From: Mycobacterium paraense
GTDB lineage: Bacteria > Actinomycetota > Actinomycetes > Mycobacteriales > Mycobacteriaceae
DNA: 64,000 bases
Assembly: GCF_002101815.1 (NCBI RefSeq)
Contig: NZ_LQPM01000007.1
Location: 186,001 to 250,000, forward strand
Reading direction: 5' to 3'
The notes under the pieces were generated by a model, which was given only the letters and a program-made list of their open reading frames with translations, had not been told where the DNA came from and did not search any database. This document shows positions 20,448 to 31,484 of the stretch, piece after piece (the stretch's first letter is position 1; each line of letters starts with the position of its first letter). A program made the position numbers and the translations under genes.

Positions 20448-20831
20448 CTAGAGCTGCCGCACGTCGTCCGCCGACCAGTAGGCCTTCATCGCGGCGACCT
20501 TGCCCTGCGCATCGAAGACCATCACGTCGATCGGCTCGATCACCATCTTGTGCTCGCCCGCGGTCACGGTCAGCCGGAACTGGAAGGCCGCCTCGTGGCC
20601 GGCCACGCGCAGCGTCACCAGCTCGCACTCGCGCTGCACGTCGCCGACCGCGGCGTAGAAACCGCGGATCGCCTGGCGCCCGATGTGCACCTCGCCTCCG
20701 ACCGGGTCCTCGACGGTCGCGTCGTCGGCGTACAGCTCGACGATGTCGTCGGCGCTGCCCGTGGCGATCAGCTCGATGTAGCGGTTGACGGTCTCGGTGA
20801 TCGCTTGGACCCTGTCGGTGGCGTTCGGCAT
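20448..20831 (-). CDS. Delta5-3-ketosteroid isomerase-like protein (SnoaL/NTF2 fold)
   Basis: 127-residue NTF2-fold protein with a recognisable ketosteroid isomerase active site. From alignment by eye to the Pseudomonas enzyme, catalytic Tyr18 (NRYIEL), base Asp42 (DDATVEDP) and Asp102 (EPIDVMVF) are all present, and a conserved AYWS segment closes the fold. It is therefore a plausible true isomerase for 3-keto-Delta5 steroids rather than a generic SnoaL protein, although the substrate is unproven. ATG 20831 is used; the frame extension to 20870 runs into the next gene. It lies downstream of the thioredoxin-domain gene on the same strand. Confidence 0.8.
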   Translation of the reverse strand: MPNATDRVQAITETVNRYIELIATGSADDIVELYADDATVEDPVGGEVHIGRQAIRGFYAAVGDVQRECELVTLRVAGHEAAFQFRLTVTAGEHKMVIEPIDVMVFDAQGKVAAMKAYWSADDVRQL

Positions 20832-20853
20832 GGGTCGCAGGGTAGCCGCCGGA

Positions 20854-22855
<2,002 letters not shown>

Positions 22856-22869
<14 letters not shown>

Positions 22870-23143
22870 CGCCGGGTCCTGGCGCCCGCGCGGATCCGTT
22901 CGGCCGCGGCCGGTCCTCGTCGACCGTGTCGGTGCCCTCGTCGGCGGCCTGGTCCGGTTCGGGATGTTCGGGGTCGAACGTCTTGGGCACCTTCTTCAGT
23001 TGCCGGTTCATCGACCGCAGCAGGAACAGGGTCGCGATCAGCAGCAACACCACGACCAGCAGGCCCACCGGGCTGGCCTTGCCGAAATCGGGGCCGTGGT
23101 TGTGGGGTCCGTCCGCGAGCACCGCGACCAGGTAGCGGTTCAC
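22856..23143 (-). CDS. Small single-pass membrane protein (Rv1083-like)
   Basis: 95 residues with one membrane helix (about 26-44, [20 protein letters not shown]), a basic stop-transfer RQLKKV and an acidic, proline-rich cytoplasmic tail. The function is unknown. It overlaps mca by 4 nt upstream and the thioredoxin-domain gene by 14 nt downstream, so translation of the three is coupled; conservation of this arrangement suggests a role tied to mycothiol metabolism, which is inference. Confidence 0.82.
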
Positions 23144-24009
23144 CCGTCCTCGATTCCGGCGAACAGGTCGTCCTCGGGCAATTTGACCGGGACACGCGAG
23201 CGGGCCAGCTCGAATTCCTCAGTCGGCCATAGCCTTTGCTGCCATTCGATGGGTGCGGCGAAGAATTCGGCGTTGGGGTCGATCTGGGTGGCGTGCGCGC
23301 GCAACGCGTCGTCGCGCTGGCTGAAGTACGCCGAGCACTCGACGCGCGTCGTCACCCGGGACTCGAACGGGTCGTGCTCGGGATCCCAATGCTTGAGCCA
23401 CTTTTGGAACGGTCCCTCTTGGCCGCGCTTGACGAACTCGTCGTGCAGCAGCTGCATCCGCGCGCGCAGGAAGCCGTGGTTGTAGTACAGCTTGGACACC
23501 GTCCACGGCTCGCCGGCGTCCGGGAAGCGGGCGTAGTCGCCCGCCGCCTCGAACGCGCCGACCGAAACCTGGTGGCAGCGAATGTGGTCGGGGTGCGGGT
23601 AGCCGCCGTTCTCGTCGTACGTGGTCATCACGTGCGGCCGGAATTCGCGGATCACGCGCACCAGCGCCTCGACGGGTTCCTCGAGCGGCACCAGCGCGAA
23701 GCAGCCGTCGGGCAGCGGCGGCGGCGGGTCGCCCTGGGGCAGGCCGGAGTCGACGAAGCCCAGCCACCTGTGCTCCACGCCCAGGATCTCGGCCGCCTTC
23801 GCCATCTCGTCGCGGCGAATCTCGGCCATGTGCTCCAGCACGTCGGGCAGGTCCATCGCCGGGTTGAGAATCTCGCCGCGCTCGCCGCCGGTCAGCGTCA
23901 CCACCAGCACGCGATGCCCCTCGTCGGCGTAGCGCGCGAGCGTCGCCGCACCCTTGCTGGACTCGTCGTCGGGGTGGGCGTGCACCGCCATCAACCGCAG
24001 TTCGCTCAC
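23140..24009 (-). CDS. mca: Mycothiol S-conjugate amidase
   Basis: 289-residue zinc-dependent LmbE/PIG-L-fold amidase that cleaves mycothiol S-conjugates to mercapturic acids for export of alkylating toxins. The N-terminal [14 protein letters not shown] carries the metal ligands, [12 protein letters not shown] follows, and [12 protein letters not shown] supplies the third ligand. GTG 24009 ([16 protein letters not shown]) gives the M. tuberculosis length. It is the first gene of a three-gene overlapping operon. Confidence 0.95.
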   Translation of the reverse strand: MSELRLMAVHAHPDDESSKGAATLARYADEGHRVLVVTLTGGERGEILNPAMDLPDVLEHMAEIRRDEMAKAAEILGVEHRWLGFVDSGLPQGDPPPPLPDGCFALVPLEEPVEALVRVIREFRPHVMTTYDENGGYPHPDHIRCHQVSVGAFEAAGDYARFPDAGEPWTVSKLYYNHGFLRARMQLLHDEFVKRGQEGPFQKWLKHWDPEHDPFESRVTTRVECSAYFSQRDDALRAHATQIDPNAEFFAAPIEWQQRLWPTEEFELARSRVPVKLPEDDLFAGIEDG

Positions 24010-24146
24010 GTGCCCCCTTGTTTCAGTCGGTTCGCTGGTTGCCCCTGCAGGGCTATAAGAGCTAGAAGCGACCTTATAATTCCAGTTCCGATCGTTGCAT
24101 CCTGTCGGCCGGTGTCCGGCAGCCCACTCACCAGGCATACCCAGGC

Positions 24147-24581
24147 ATGACCGAAACTCCCCTTCCGCGCCCCGAGGCCCGCTACGGCCGGTCGCGGCTG
24201 TCGCGCGTCTCCCGGCGTCGCGTGGTCATCGGGCTGGCCGTGCTGGTGGTCGCGGCCGGCCTCGCCGTGGCGGTCGTCGGTTATCAGCGGCTCGGCACCA
24301 GCGACGTGACGGGCACGCTGGCGGGCTACCAGGTGGTCGACAACGAGACCGCGTCGGTAACGATCAGCGTGACGCGATCGGACCCGTCGCGCCCGGTGGA
24401 CTGCATCGTGCGGGTCAAGGCCAAGGACGGCAGCGAGACGGGCCGGCGGGAGGTGCTGGTGCCGCCCTCCGCGGCGGCCACCGTGCAGGTGACCACCACG
24501 GTGAAATCCTCCCAACCGCCGGTGATGGCCGACATCTACGGTTGCGGCACCGACGTGCCCGGCTACCTGCGCGCCTCCTGA
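24147..24581 (+). CDS. DUF4307 single-pass membrane protein (Rv1081c-like)
   Basis: 144 residues: a basic cytoplasmic N-terminus ([11 protein letters not shown]), one membrane helix (about 26-46) and an extracytoplasmic immunoglobulin-like domain with two cysteines. The family is DUF4307, of unknown function. It is conserved next to greA and divergent from mca, with 137 bp between the start codons. Confidence 0.85.
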   Translation: MTETPLPRPEARYGRSRLSRVSRRRVVIGLAVLVVAAGLAVAVVGYQRLGTSDVTGTLAGYQVVDNETASVTISVTRSDPSRPVDCIVRVKAKDGSETGRREVLVPPSAAATVQVTTTVKSSQPPVMADIYGCGTDVPGYLRAS

Positions 24582-24635
24582 CCGCGCGCCAAACGAGAAC
24601 GGTGAATATCGGGTCATCAAGTGTTTGCGCGGTGG

Positions 24636-24672
24636 TAACATGGGTGAATGCACGGTTCCTACTGGGACCGTG
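24636..24672 (+). promoter_or_regulatory. greA upstream promoter-like box and leader hairpin
   Basis: TAACAT at 24636-24641 fits a mycobacterial -10 element. Ten bases later CACGGTTCC (24651-24659) and GGGACCGTG (24664-24672) form a 9-bp stem with one G-U pair and a TACT loop. It could be a greA 5' leader structure or a terminator of the upstream DUF4307 gene; there is no U-tract, which favours the leader reading. Confidence 0.4.
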
Positions 24673-24780
24673 TATTGCTGCATTAATGGCCGTCAGAACG
24701 GAGCGGCGGTAACCCCAGGCAGCGGGGTTCACAGGCTTACGCGGATACGCGGAACATACAGATACGAGGAGCACGACAAG

Positions 24781-25275
24781 ATGACGGATACTCAGGTGAC
24801 CTGGCTGACTCAGGAGTCACATGACCGACTGAAGGCCGAGCTCGACCAGTTGATCGCGAATCGTCCGGTCATCGCCGCGGAAATCAACGACCGCCGCGAG
24901 GAGGGTGACCTCCGCGAGAACGGCGGCTACCACGCCGCCCGCGAGGAGCAGGGCCAACAGGAGGCCCGCATCCGCCAGCTGCAGGACCTGCTCAACAACG
25001 CCAAGGTCGGCGAGGCGCCCAAGCAGTCCGGCGTCGCGCTGCCCGGCTCGGTCGTCAAGGTCTACTACAACGGCGACAAGTCCGACAGCGAGACGTTCTT
25101 GATCGCCACCCGCCAGGAGGGCGTCAACGAGGGCAAGCTCGAGGTGTACTCGCCGAACTCACCGCTGGGCGGCGCCCTGATCGACGCCAAGGTGGGCGAG
25201 ACCCGCAGCTATACCGTGCCCAACGGCAACACCGTCGAGGTCACGCTGGTCAGCGCGGAGCCCTACCACTCCTAG
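24781..25275 (+). CDS. greA: Transcription elongation factor GreA
   Basis: 164-residue Gre factor that rescues backtracked RNA polymerase by stimulating transcript cleavage. The N-terminal antiparallel coiled coil carries acidic tip residues ([22 protein letters not shown]), and the C-terminal FKBP-like domain follows. ATG 24781 follows a good ribosome-binding site (ACGAGGAGC). The frame stays open upstream to 24625, but that part lacks conserved sequence. It is convergent with metB, 6 bp apart. Confidence 0.96.
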   Translation: MTDTQVTWLTQESHDRLKAELDQLIANRPVIAAEINDRREEGDLRENGGYHAAREEQGQQEARIRQLQDLLNNAKVGEAPKQSGVALPGSVVKVYYNGDKSDSETFLIATRQEGVNEGKLEVYSPNSPLGGALIDAKVGETRSYTVPNGNTVEVTLVSAEPYHS

Positions 25276-25281
25276 CGCGCG

Positions 25282-26448
25282 TCAGCTCAGCGCCTGTTCC
25301 AGGTCGGCCAGCAGGTCGGCGACGTCCTCGATGCCCACCGAAAGCCGCACCAGGTCGTCGGGCACTTCCAGCTGCGAACCGGCCGTCGACGCGTGCGTCA
25401 TGGCGCTGGGCAGCTCGATCAGCGACTCCACCCCGCCCAGGGATTCGGCCAGGATGAACACCTCGGTGCGGGCGCACAGCTGTTCGGCGGCTCGCCGGCC
25501 GCCCCGCATGCGCACCGAGACCATGCCACCGAAGCCGCGCATCTGCTTCGCGGCGATCTCGTGCCCGGGATGGCCGGGCAGGCCCGGGTAGAGCACCGCG
25601 CTCACCGAGGGGTGCCCGGCGAGGAATTCCGCTACGGCCGAGGCGTTTTCGCTGTGCCGCTGCATCCGCAGCACCAGCGTCTTCAGGCCGCGCATCGTCA
25701 GGTAGGCGTCGAACGGACCGGGCACCGCGCCGGCGCCGTTCTGCAGGAAGGCGAAGGCCTCGTCCAGGTCGCGGTCGTTGGTGATCAGCGCGCCGCCCAC
25801 CACGTCGGAGTGGCCGCCGATGTATTTGGTGGTCGAGTGCAGCACCACATCGGCGCCCAGCGTCAACGGCTGCTGCAGCGCGGGCGACGCGAAGGTGTTG
25901 TCCACCAGCAGCTTCGCCGAACTCTGCCTGCCGATCTCGGAGATCGCCGCGATGTCGACGATGGTCAGCAGCGGATTGGTCGGCGTTTCCACCCAGACCA
26001 GCCGGGTCTGCGGCGTGATCGCCGCGCGGACGGCGTCCAGGTCGGACAGCGCCACCGGCGTGTACGTGACGTTCCACCCGGTGAACACTTTGTCGATCAG
26101 CCGGAACGTGCCGCCGTAGGCGTCGTTGGGGATGACGACGTGGTCACCCGGCCGCAGCATCGCGCGCAGCGCGCAGTCGGTGGCGGCCATCCCGGAACCG
26201 AACGCGCGCCCGAAGGCGCCCTCCTCGACGGCGGCCAGCGACGCCTCCAGCGCGGCCCGCGTCGGGTTGCCCGTGCGCGCGTATTCGAAGCCGCCGCGCA
26301 GACCGCCGACGCCGTCCTGGGCGAACGTGCTGCTGGCGTAGATCGGGGCGTTCACCGCCCCGGTCGCGGGATCGGGCCGATAGCCGGCGTGAATGGCCTT
26401 GGTGGCCAGCCCGTGGAACCGGTGGTGTGGGCTGCGGTCCTCGCTCAT
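25282..26448 (-). CDS. metB: Cystathionine gamma-synthase
   Basis: 388-residue PLP enzyme of the Cys/Met metabolism family. The PLP-lysine motif HSTTKYIGGHSDVVGG, FGSGMAATDCALRAML and the C-terminal ESLGGVESLIELPSAMTH are diagnostic. It condenses O-succinylhomoserine with cysteine to cystathionine, and in mycobacteria may also act as a gamma-lyase. With cbs nearby it supports transsulfuration. Confidence 0.94.
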   Translation of the reverse strand: MSEDRSPHHRFHGLATKAIHAGYRPDPATGAVNAPIYASSTFAQDGVGGLRGGFEYARTGNPTRAALEASLAAVEEGAFGRAFGSGMAATDCALRAMLRPGDHVVIPNDAYGGTFRLIDKVFTGWNVTYTPVALSDLDAVRAAITPQTRLVWVETPTNPLLTIVDIAAISEIGRQSSAKLLVDNTFASPALQQPLTLGADVVLHSTTKYIGGHSDVVGGALITNDRDLDEAFAFLQNGAGAVPGPFDAYLTMRGLKTLVLRMQRHSENASAVAEFLAGHPSVSAVLYPGLPGHPGHEIAAKQMRGFGGMVSVRMRGGRRAAEQLCARTEVFILAESLGGVESLIELPSAMTHASTAGSQLEVPDDLVRLSVGIEDVADLLADLEQALS

Positions 26449-26557
26449 CGACGATCAGCCTAGTGACCACCTCGATCGGGCATGAAAATCGGTGGCCGGG
26501 GTAGTCCAGGTTGTCCACCCGTCCCGCCCCGCTGAGAAGAACGCGAGGAAGACCGCC

Positions 26558-26920
26558 ATGCCCGACGACAGCGCCACCGCGACGGAACTGTCCCTTTTCG
26601 ATCGCTGCGCGACCTACACCGCCGAATGGGCCTCCAAGCCTTCGTTTTTCGCGATCTGCGTGCTGGTGGTCGTCGCGTGGATACCGACGATCTGGGCGCT
26701 GCCCACCGTCGACACCTGGCAACTGGTCATCAACACCGTGACCAACATCATCACGTTCCTGCTCGTCGCCTTGCTGCAGAACACCCAGTCGCGCAGCGAC
26801 CGCGCGGTGCAGCAAAAGCTCAACGCCATCGCCGAGGCGATGGGCGACCTGATGGACGAGCGCCGCCGCGGCTCGCTGACCGGCGCGGTCGGCGCGGAGC
26901 GGCGGATCGGCTCAGCCTGA
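26558..26920 (+). CDS. Low-affinity iron permease-family small membrane protein
   Basis: 120 residues with two membrane helices (about 28-46 and 57-76) and the KLNAIAEAMGDLM segment typical of PF04120 proteins. Despite the family name, iron transport has not been shown for bacterial members. ATG 26558 is chosen because it gives MPDDSATATELSLFDRCA, and the upstream extension is not conserved. It is convergent with pra and has no partner. Confidence 0.78.
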   Translation: MPDDSATATELSLFDRCATYTAEWASKPSFFAICVLVVVAWIPTIWALPTVDTWQLVINTVTNIITFLLVALLQNTQSRSDRAVQQKLNAIAEAMGDLMDERRRGSLTGAVGAERRIGSA

Positions 26921-26931
26921 TACGCCCTCGA

Positions 26932-27576
26932 TCAGGCCCCTTCGATCGGCAGGCACACCGTCGTCATGATCTTGTCCGCCAGCGTCTGCCGCTTGGCGTC
27001 CCAGAGCGGAAACAGGTAGCCGATGTAGCAGATGATCTGGTCGACGAAGTGCGCGAGCTGGCGCACGACCGACATCCCGAAGCCGATCGGCTGGCCGGTG
27101 ACCTCGCTGACGACCTTGAACTTCATCACCGACTTGCCGATGCTCGAGCCGGTGGTGCCCTGGCGGTAGCCGTAGTTCCAGACCAGGTAGGCCAGCGCCA
27201 GCAGGACGGTCAACCAATACAGCAGCATGCCGATGCCGCTGGGCTGGCTGACGCAGTACTGGTTGACGCTGTACTGATTGATGTCGCTGACGCACGACTG
27301 CTGCGTGGTGAGCGCCTGGATGAGCACGCCGATACCGACCAGGACGGCCGCGGGGATGTTGTCGATGAGGAACGCCAGCACCCGGGTGAGCCACGGGGTG
27401 TACGACTCCGTCGGCAGGGCGCGGATGGCCGGCCCGGGCGGTGGGGGTGCGTAGCCGCCCGATGGCGGGGGCGGCGGCGGGTAGGAGCCGCCGCCGGGCG
27501 GCGGTGGCGGAGCTGCCGGGCCGCCGGGCCCAGGGGGTGGTTGGTAAGACTCGCCGGACGTCGGTTGATCGGTCAT
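26932..27576 (-). CDS. pra: Proline-rich antigen, RDD-domain membrane protein
   Basis: 214 residues. The N-terminal about 50 residues are almost entirely Pro/Gly/Ser (PPPPP and GGYAPPPPG runs); an RDD domain follows with two to four membrane helices and the signature GSSIGKSVMKFKVV. This is the architecture of the mycobacterial proline-rich antigen Rv1078. ATG 27576 follows GGAGGG on the minus strand; a TTG two codons earlier is less likely. It lies downstream of cbs on the same strand. Confidence 0.92.
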   Translation of the reverse strand: MTDQPTSGESYQPPPGPGGPAAPPPPPGGGSYPPPPPPSGGYAPPPPGPAIRALPTESYTPWLTRVLAFLIDNIPAAVLVGIGVLIQALTTQQSCVSDINQYSVNQYCVSQPSGIGMLLYWLTVLLALAYLVWNYGYRQGTTGSSIGKSVMKFKVVSEVTGQPIGFGMSVVRQLAHFVDQIICYIGYLFPLWDAKRQTLADKIMTTVCLPIEGA

Positions 27577-27684
27577 GGACAACCCTCCACTGAGTTAGCT
27601 GAACCAGGCCGCATTACAGTACCTGAGGGCCGCGCCCGCGAACGGGTTTAGGCGAGATTCGCGCCGCCGCCGGTCGGGGCTCCG

Positions 27685-29091
27685 CTAACGCCGCACGGTC
27701 GTCGTGCGGGGCCCCTCCGAGAGGAAGCCCAACAGGTCGTAGCGGGTGATGACCCCGACCGGTTTGCCCTCCTCCACCACCATCAGCGCGTCCCAGTCGC
27801 GCAGCGCCTTGCCGGCCGCGCTGACCAGCTCGCCGGCGCCGATCATCGGCAGCGGCGGGCTCATGTGCTGGGCGACGGCGTCGGCCAGCTTCGCCCGGCC
27901 CTCGAAGACGGCCGACAACAGCTCGCGCTCGGACACGCTGCCGGCCACCTCGCCGGCCATCACCGGCGGCTCGGCGCCCACCACGGGCATCTGCGACACC
28001 CCGTACTCGCGCAGGATGCCGATGGCGTCGCGCACGGTCTCCGACGGGTGGGTGTGCACCAGGTCGGGCAGCGCGCCCGATTTGCGGCGCAGCACGTCGC
28101 CGACGCTGAACTCCTCCGTCGAGCCGTCGAGGCGGGCCCGCAGGAACCCGTACGACGACATCCAGGCGTCGTTGAAGATCTTGGACATGTAGCCGCGCCC
28201 GCCGTCGGGCAGCAGGACCACGACCAGCGCGTCGGGCCCGGCTTCCTCGGCGACGCGGATCGCGGCGACGACCGCCATCCCGCACGACCCGCCGACGAGC
28301 ATCGCCTCCTCGCGGGCCAGGCGCCGCGTCATGTTGAACGAGTCGGAGTCCGACACCGCGATGATCTGGTCGGGCACCGTGCGGTCGTAGGCCTGCGGCC
28401 AGAAGTCCTCGCCGACGCCCTCGACCAGGTAGGGCCGGCCGCTGCCGCCCGAATACACCGAGCCCTCGGGGTCCGCGCCGATGATGCGCACCCGGCCGCC
28501 GGACACCTCCTTGAGGTAGCGGCCCGCGCCGGTGATCGTGCCGCCGGTGCCGATGCCGGCGACGAAATGGGTGACCTTGCCGTCGGTATCGGCCCAGATC
28601 TCCGGGCCGGTGGTCGCGTAGTGGCTGGCCGGCCCTTCCGGGTTGGCGTACTGGTCGGGCTTCCAGGCGCCGTCGATTTCCGTGACGAGCCGGTCGGAGA
28701 CGCTGTAGTAGCTGTCCGGGTGGTCGGGCGGCACCGCCGTCGGGCACACCACCACCTCGGCGCCGTAGGCGAGCAGCACGTTGCGCTTGTCCTCGCTGAC
28801 CTTGTCGGGGCAGACGAACACGCACTTGTATCCGCGGTGCTGGGCGACCAGCGCGAGGCCGACGCCGGTGTTGCCCGACGTGGGCTCGACGATGGTGCCC
28901 CCGGGCTTGAGCTGCCCGCTGGCCTCGGCGGCGTCGATCATCTTGACCGCGATCCGGTCCTTCGAGCTGCCGCCGGGGTTGAGGTATTCGACCTTGGCCG
29001 CCACCGTGCCGGCGCCGTCCGGGACGACCGAGTTCAGCCGAACCAGCGGCGTCCCACCGATGAGGTCACTGATGTGCTGCGCGATCCGCAT
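27685..29091 (-). CDS. cbs: Cystathionine beta-synthase
   Basis: 468-residue PLP enzyme that makes cystathionine from serine and homocysteine. The N-terminal fold type II domain carries the PLP lysine in NPGGSSKDRIAVKM, the EPTSGNTGVGLA asparagine loop and the GIGTGGTITGAGR phosphate loop. Two CBS domains occupy about residues 330-460 and probably sense adenosyl ligands. In M. tuberculosis Cbs stability depends on S-adenosylmethionine. It is flanked by lipU upstream and pra downstream on the same strand. Confidence 0.95.
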   Translation of the reverse strand: MRIAQHISDLIGGTPLVRLNSVVPDGAGTVAAKVEYLNPGGSSKDRIAVKMIDAAEASGQLKPGGTIVEPTSGNTGVGLALVAQHRGYKCVFVCPDKVSEDKRNVLLAYGAEVVVCPTAVPPDHPDSYYSVSDRLVTEIDGAWKPDQYANPEGPASHYATTGPEIWADTDGKVTHFVAGIGTGGTITGAGRYLKEVSGGRVRIIGADPEGSVYSGGSGRPYLVEGVGEDFWPQAYDRTVPDQIIAVSDSDSFNMTRRLAREEAMLVGGSCGMAVVAAIRVAEEAGPDALVVVLLPDGGRGYMSKIFNDAWMSSYGFLRARLDGSTEEFSVGDVLRRKSGALPDLVHTHPSETVRDAIGILREYGVSQMPVVGAEPPVMAGEVAGSVSERELLSAVFEGRAKLADAVAQHMSPPLPMIGAGELVSAAGKALRDWDALMVVEEGKPVGVITRYDLLGFLSEGPRTTTVRR

Positions 29092-29131
29092 GCGTTCATC
29101 GTGTCAGGCGGGTTCGGGCGGCGCACACTCG

Positions 29132-30199
29132 CTAGCCGGTGGCCTCGCGAATGTAGTCGCCGATCTGGCGCAGCGAGCGGATGGCCTCGGGCACCAGCGG
29201 CGCGGCGAGCTGGAAGTCGTGCACCTGCCCGGGCCAGACCCGCACCTCGGCCGGCACGCCGACCGCGGCCAGCCGGGACGCCGCCAACTGCGCGTCGTGC
29301 AGCAGCACCTCGGATCCGGACACGTGGATGAGCGTGCGGGGCAGGCCGGGCTTGATGTGCTCCAGGGGCTCGTAAATCTCTTCGGGTTTGCCGTCGACGA
29401 CATTCTTTTCGGCCGCGCTAGCAACCAACTCGACGAGCGCGTCGAACGCGTTGGCGGGGAACATCGCGTCGCTCTTGATGTTGGGGTGGGCCTGCTTGCA
29501 TTCCTTTGCTAGCTGCAGCAGTGGCGAGATCGCCACCAGCGCCGCCGGCTCCTCGCCCTCCTCCTGGAGGCGTTGCGCCAGCGTCAGCGCGAGGTACCCG
29601 CCCGCGGAGTCACCGGCCAGCACGATCTGGTCCGGCTGGAAGCCGCGCTCGCGCAACCATTGGTAGGCGTCGTGGCAGTCGTCGAGCGCCATCCCGACCG
29701 AATGCTTGGGCAACAGCCGGTAGTTGACCACCAGCACGGGGGTGTCAGCAAACTCCGACAGGGCCTCGACGAGCCGGCCGTGGGAGTTTGCTCCACAGGT
29801 CAAGAACGCGCCGCCGTGCAGATACACCACGATCCGCCGGGTGCCGTCGGCGGGGAGCACCCCGGGCGCGCGCACCAGCTGCGCGGAAGCATTGGGCAAG
29901 TTCACGGTCTCGCGGACCGTCGCGGAGACGGGGAGCAGGACGCGGGCGGCGGCGTCGATGAGGCCCCACGGCCAGGGAAAGTTGGGGGCGTGGCTGCCTG
30001 CGGCCAGAACCGGCCGGATCGTCAGCCTTGACGCGAGGTTAGCTACCCGTGCAGCAACGCTGGGCCCGGACTCGAGTACCTCGACCGGTGCGCCGTCGCT
30101 GATTGCAAATCTGCGTGCCTCAACTCTACGTCGCTTGAGGACCTCGTGTGGCCGAACGGTATTCCGGGGTGACCCGGATACCTTGCTGGGTGCGGTCAT
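29132..30199 (-). CDS. lipU: HSL-type lipase/esterase LipU
   Basis: 355-residue hormone-sensitive-lipase family hydrolase. The oxyanion motif HGGAF and nucleophile motif GDSAGGYLAL are clear, with the C-terminal Asp and His in HVSGSEVLL and PGQVHDFQL. The N-terminus carries an extra about 60 residues relative to the shorter annotated M. tuberculosis protein. ATG 30199 is preferred; a GTG three codons earlier is also possible. About 230 bp of locally AT-richer DNA upstream should hold its promoter and that of the divergent esterase gene. Confidence 0.87.
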   Translation of the reverse strand: MTAPSKVSGSPRNTVRPHEVLKRRRVEARRFAISDGAPVEVLESGPSVAARVANLASRLTIRPVLAAGSHAPNFPWPWGLIDAAARVLLPVSATVRETVNLPNASAQLVRAPGVLPADGTRRIVVYLHGGAFLTCGANSHGRLVEALSEFADTPVLVVNYRLLPKHSVGMALDDCHDAYQWLRERGFQPDQIVLAGDSAGGYLALTLAQRLQEEGEEPAALVAISPLLQLAKECKQAHPNIKSDAMFPANAFDALVELVASAAEKNVVDGKPEEIYEPLEHIKPGLPRTLIHVSGSEVLLHDAQLAASRLAAVGVPAEVRVWPGQVHDFQLAAPLVPEAIRSLRQIGDYIREATG

Positions 30200-30431
30200 G
30201 CTCAACACTTCCTACGCCGTTGTAGTGCGATACAGCATGTGACGAGGCAGCCAATCGTCTGGTTCAGCCCGACTTCCCAGGGCGTTCAGCCAACCCCTAA
30301 AACTTAGCTTGACAGGCGTTACTGAGTAGAACGTTTGAAGAATCTGATTTGATACCACATTTGATTCACAACGTGACCGCATTGTTGATAACCCGCCCGC
30401 GCAAACCCCGGAGCGGATCTAAACTGATTTT

Positions 30432-31409
30432 GTGACCATCCGGGTGCCGCGTCGTTCGACGATCGCCCTGGCCACTGCGGGTGCGCTCGCCTCGACGGGC
30501 ACGGCCTATCTGGGCGCACGCAACCTGCTCGTCGGCCAGGCGGCGCACACGCGCACCGTCATCCCGAAGGCCTGGGACATCCCGCCCCGCGCCGACGGCG
30601 TGTACAGCCCCGGCGGGGGCCCCGTGCAGCGGTGGCAGCGCGGCATGTCCGTCGACGTGCACCTGATGATCTTCGGCGACTCCACCGCCACCGGGTACGG
30701 GTGCATGAGCGCCGAGGAGGTGCCCGGTGTGCTGATCGCGCGCGGGCTGGCCGAACGGAGCGGCAAGCCCGTTCGCCTGAGCACCAAGGCCATCGTCGGC
30801 GCCACGTCGAAGGGCGTCGCCGGCCAGGTCGACGCGATGTTCGTGGCCGGGCCGCCGCCGGACGTGGCCGTGATGATGCTGGGCGCCAACGACGTCACCG
30901 CCCTCAACGGCATCAGCCAATCCGCGCAGCGGCTGGCCATGACCGTGCGCAAGCTGCGCTCCCGCGGGGCCGTCGTGGTGGTCGGCACCTGCCCGGATCT
31001 GGGGGTCATCACCGCCATCCCGCAACCGCTTCGCTCGCTGGCGCACGCCCGCACGTCGCAGCTGGCCCGCGCGCAGACCGCGGCCGTGCGCGGGGCCGGC
31101 GGTGTGCCGGTCCCGATGGCCCAGCTGCTGGCACCCCAATTCCGGGCCAAGCGCGAGCTGATGTTCTCCGCCGACGGCTACCACCCCTCGCCCACCGCGT
31201 ACGCGCTGGCCGCCGAGGCGCTGCTGGCCGCGGTGTGCGACGCGCTGGGCGTCGAAACCGAAAGCCTGCTACCCGACGTCCTGGCCCCCACCAGCGCGCC
31301 GGTGCTGGGTGCGGCCCACACGCGGCTGAGCGTGATGTCGCGGCTGTGGCGGCGGCCGGCGTCGGAATCCGCCGCCCCGTCTGCGTGGGCACCCGCCGCC
31401 ACCGACTAG
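30432..31409 (+). CDS. SGNH/GDSL-family secreted or membrane-anchored esterase (Rv1075c-like)
   Basis: 325 residues with an N-terminal signal or anchor helix (about 10-28) and an SGNH hydrolase domain. The catalytic residues are readable: Ser84 in FGDSTATGYG, Asn153 in LGANDVT, and Asp248/His251 in DGYHPSP. The M. tuberculosis orthologue is reported as a cell-wall-associated esterase. It starts with GTG at 30432 and is divergent from lipU. The about 60-residue tail after the domain is Ala/Pro rich and probably disordered. Confidence 0.88.
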   Translation: MTIRVPRRSTIALATAGALASTGTAYLGARNLLVGQAAHTRTVIPKAWDIPPRADGVYSPGGGPVQRWQRGMSVDVHLMIFGDSTATGYGCMSAEEVPGVLIARGLAERSGKPVRLSTKAIVGATSKGVAGQVDAMFVAGPPPDVAVMMLGANDVTALNGISQSAQRLAMTVRKLRSRGAVVVVGTCPDLGVITAIPQPLRSLAHARTSQLARAQTAAVRGAGGVPVPMAQLLAPQFRAKRELMFSADGYHPSPTAYALAAEALLAAVCDALGVETESLLPDVLAPTSAPVLGAAHTRLSVMSRLWRRPASESAAPSAWAPAATD

Positions 31410-31484
31410 ATTTGGTGTGGCCCGTCGCGGTGTGAACGCACACCCGCCCACTTAGCGAGCCCGCATCCGCTGGAAGGAACAGCC

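Noticed and set aside
30300..30345. KstR-like cholesterol regulon box (TAGAACGTTTGA)
   Set aside because: It lacks the two-base spacer and the second half-site of the KstR consensus.
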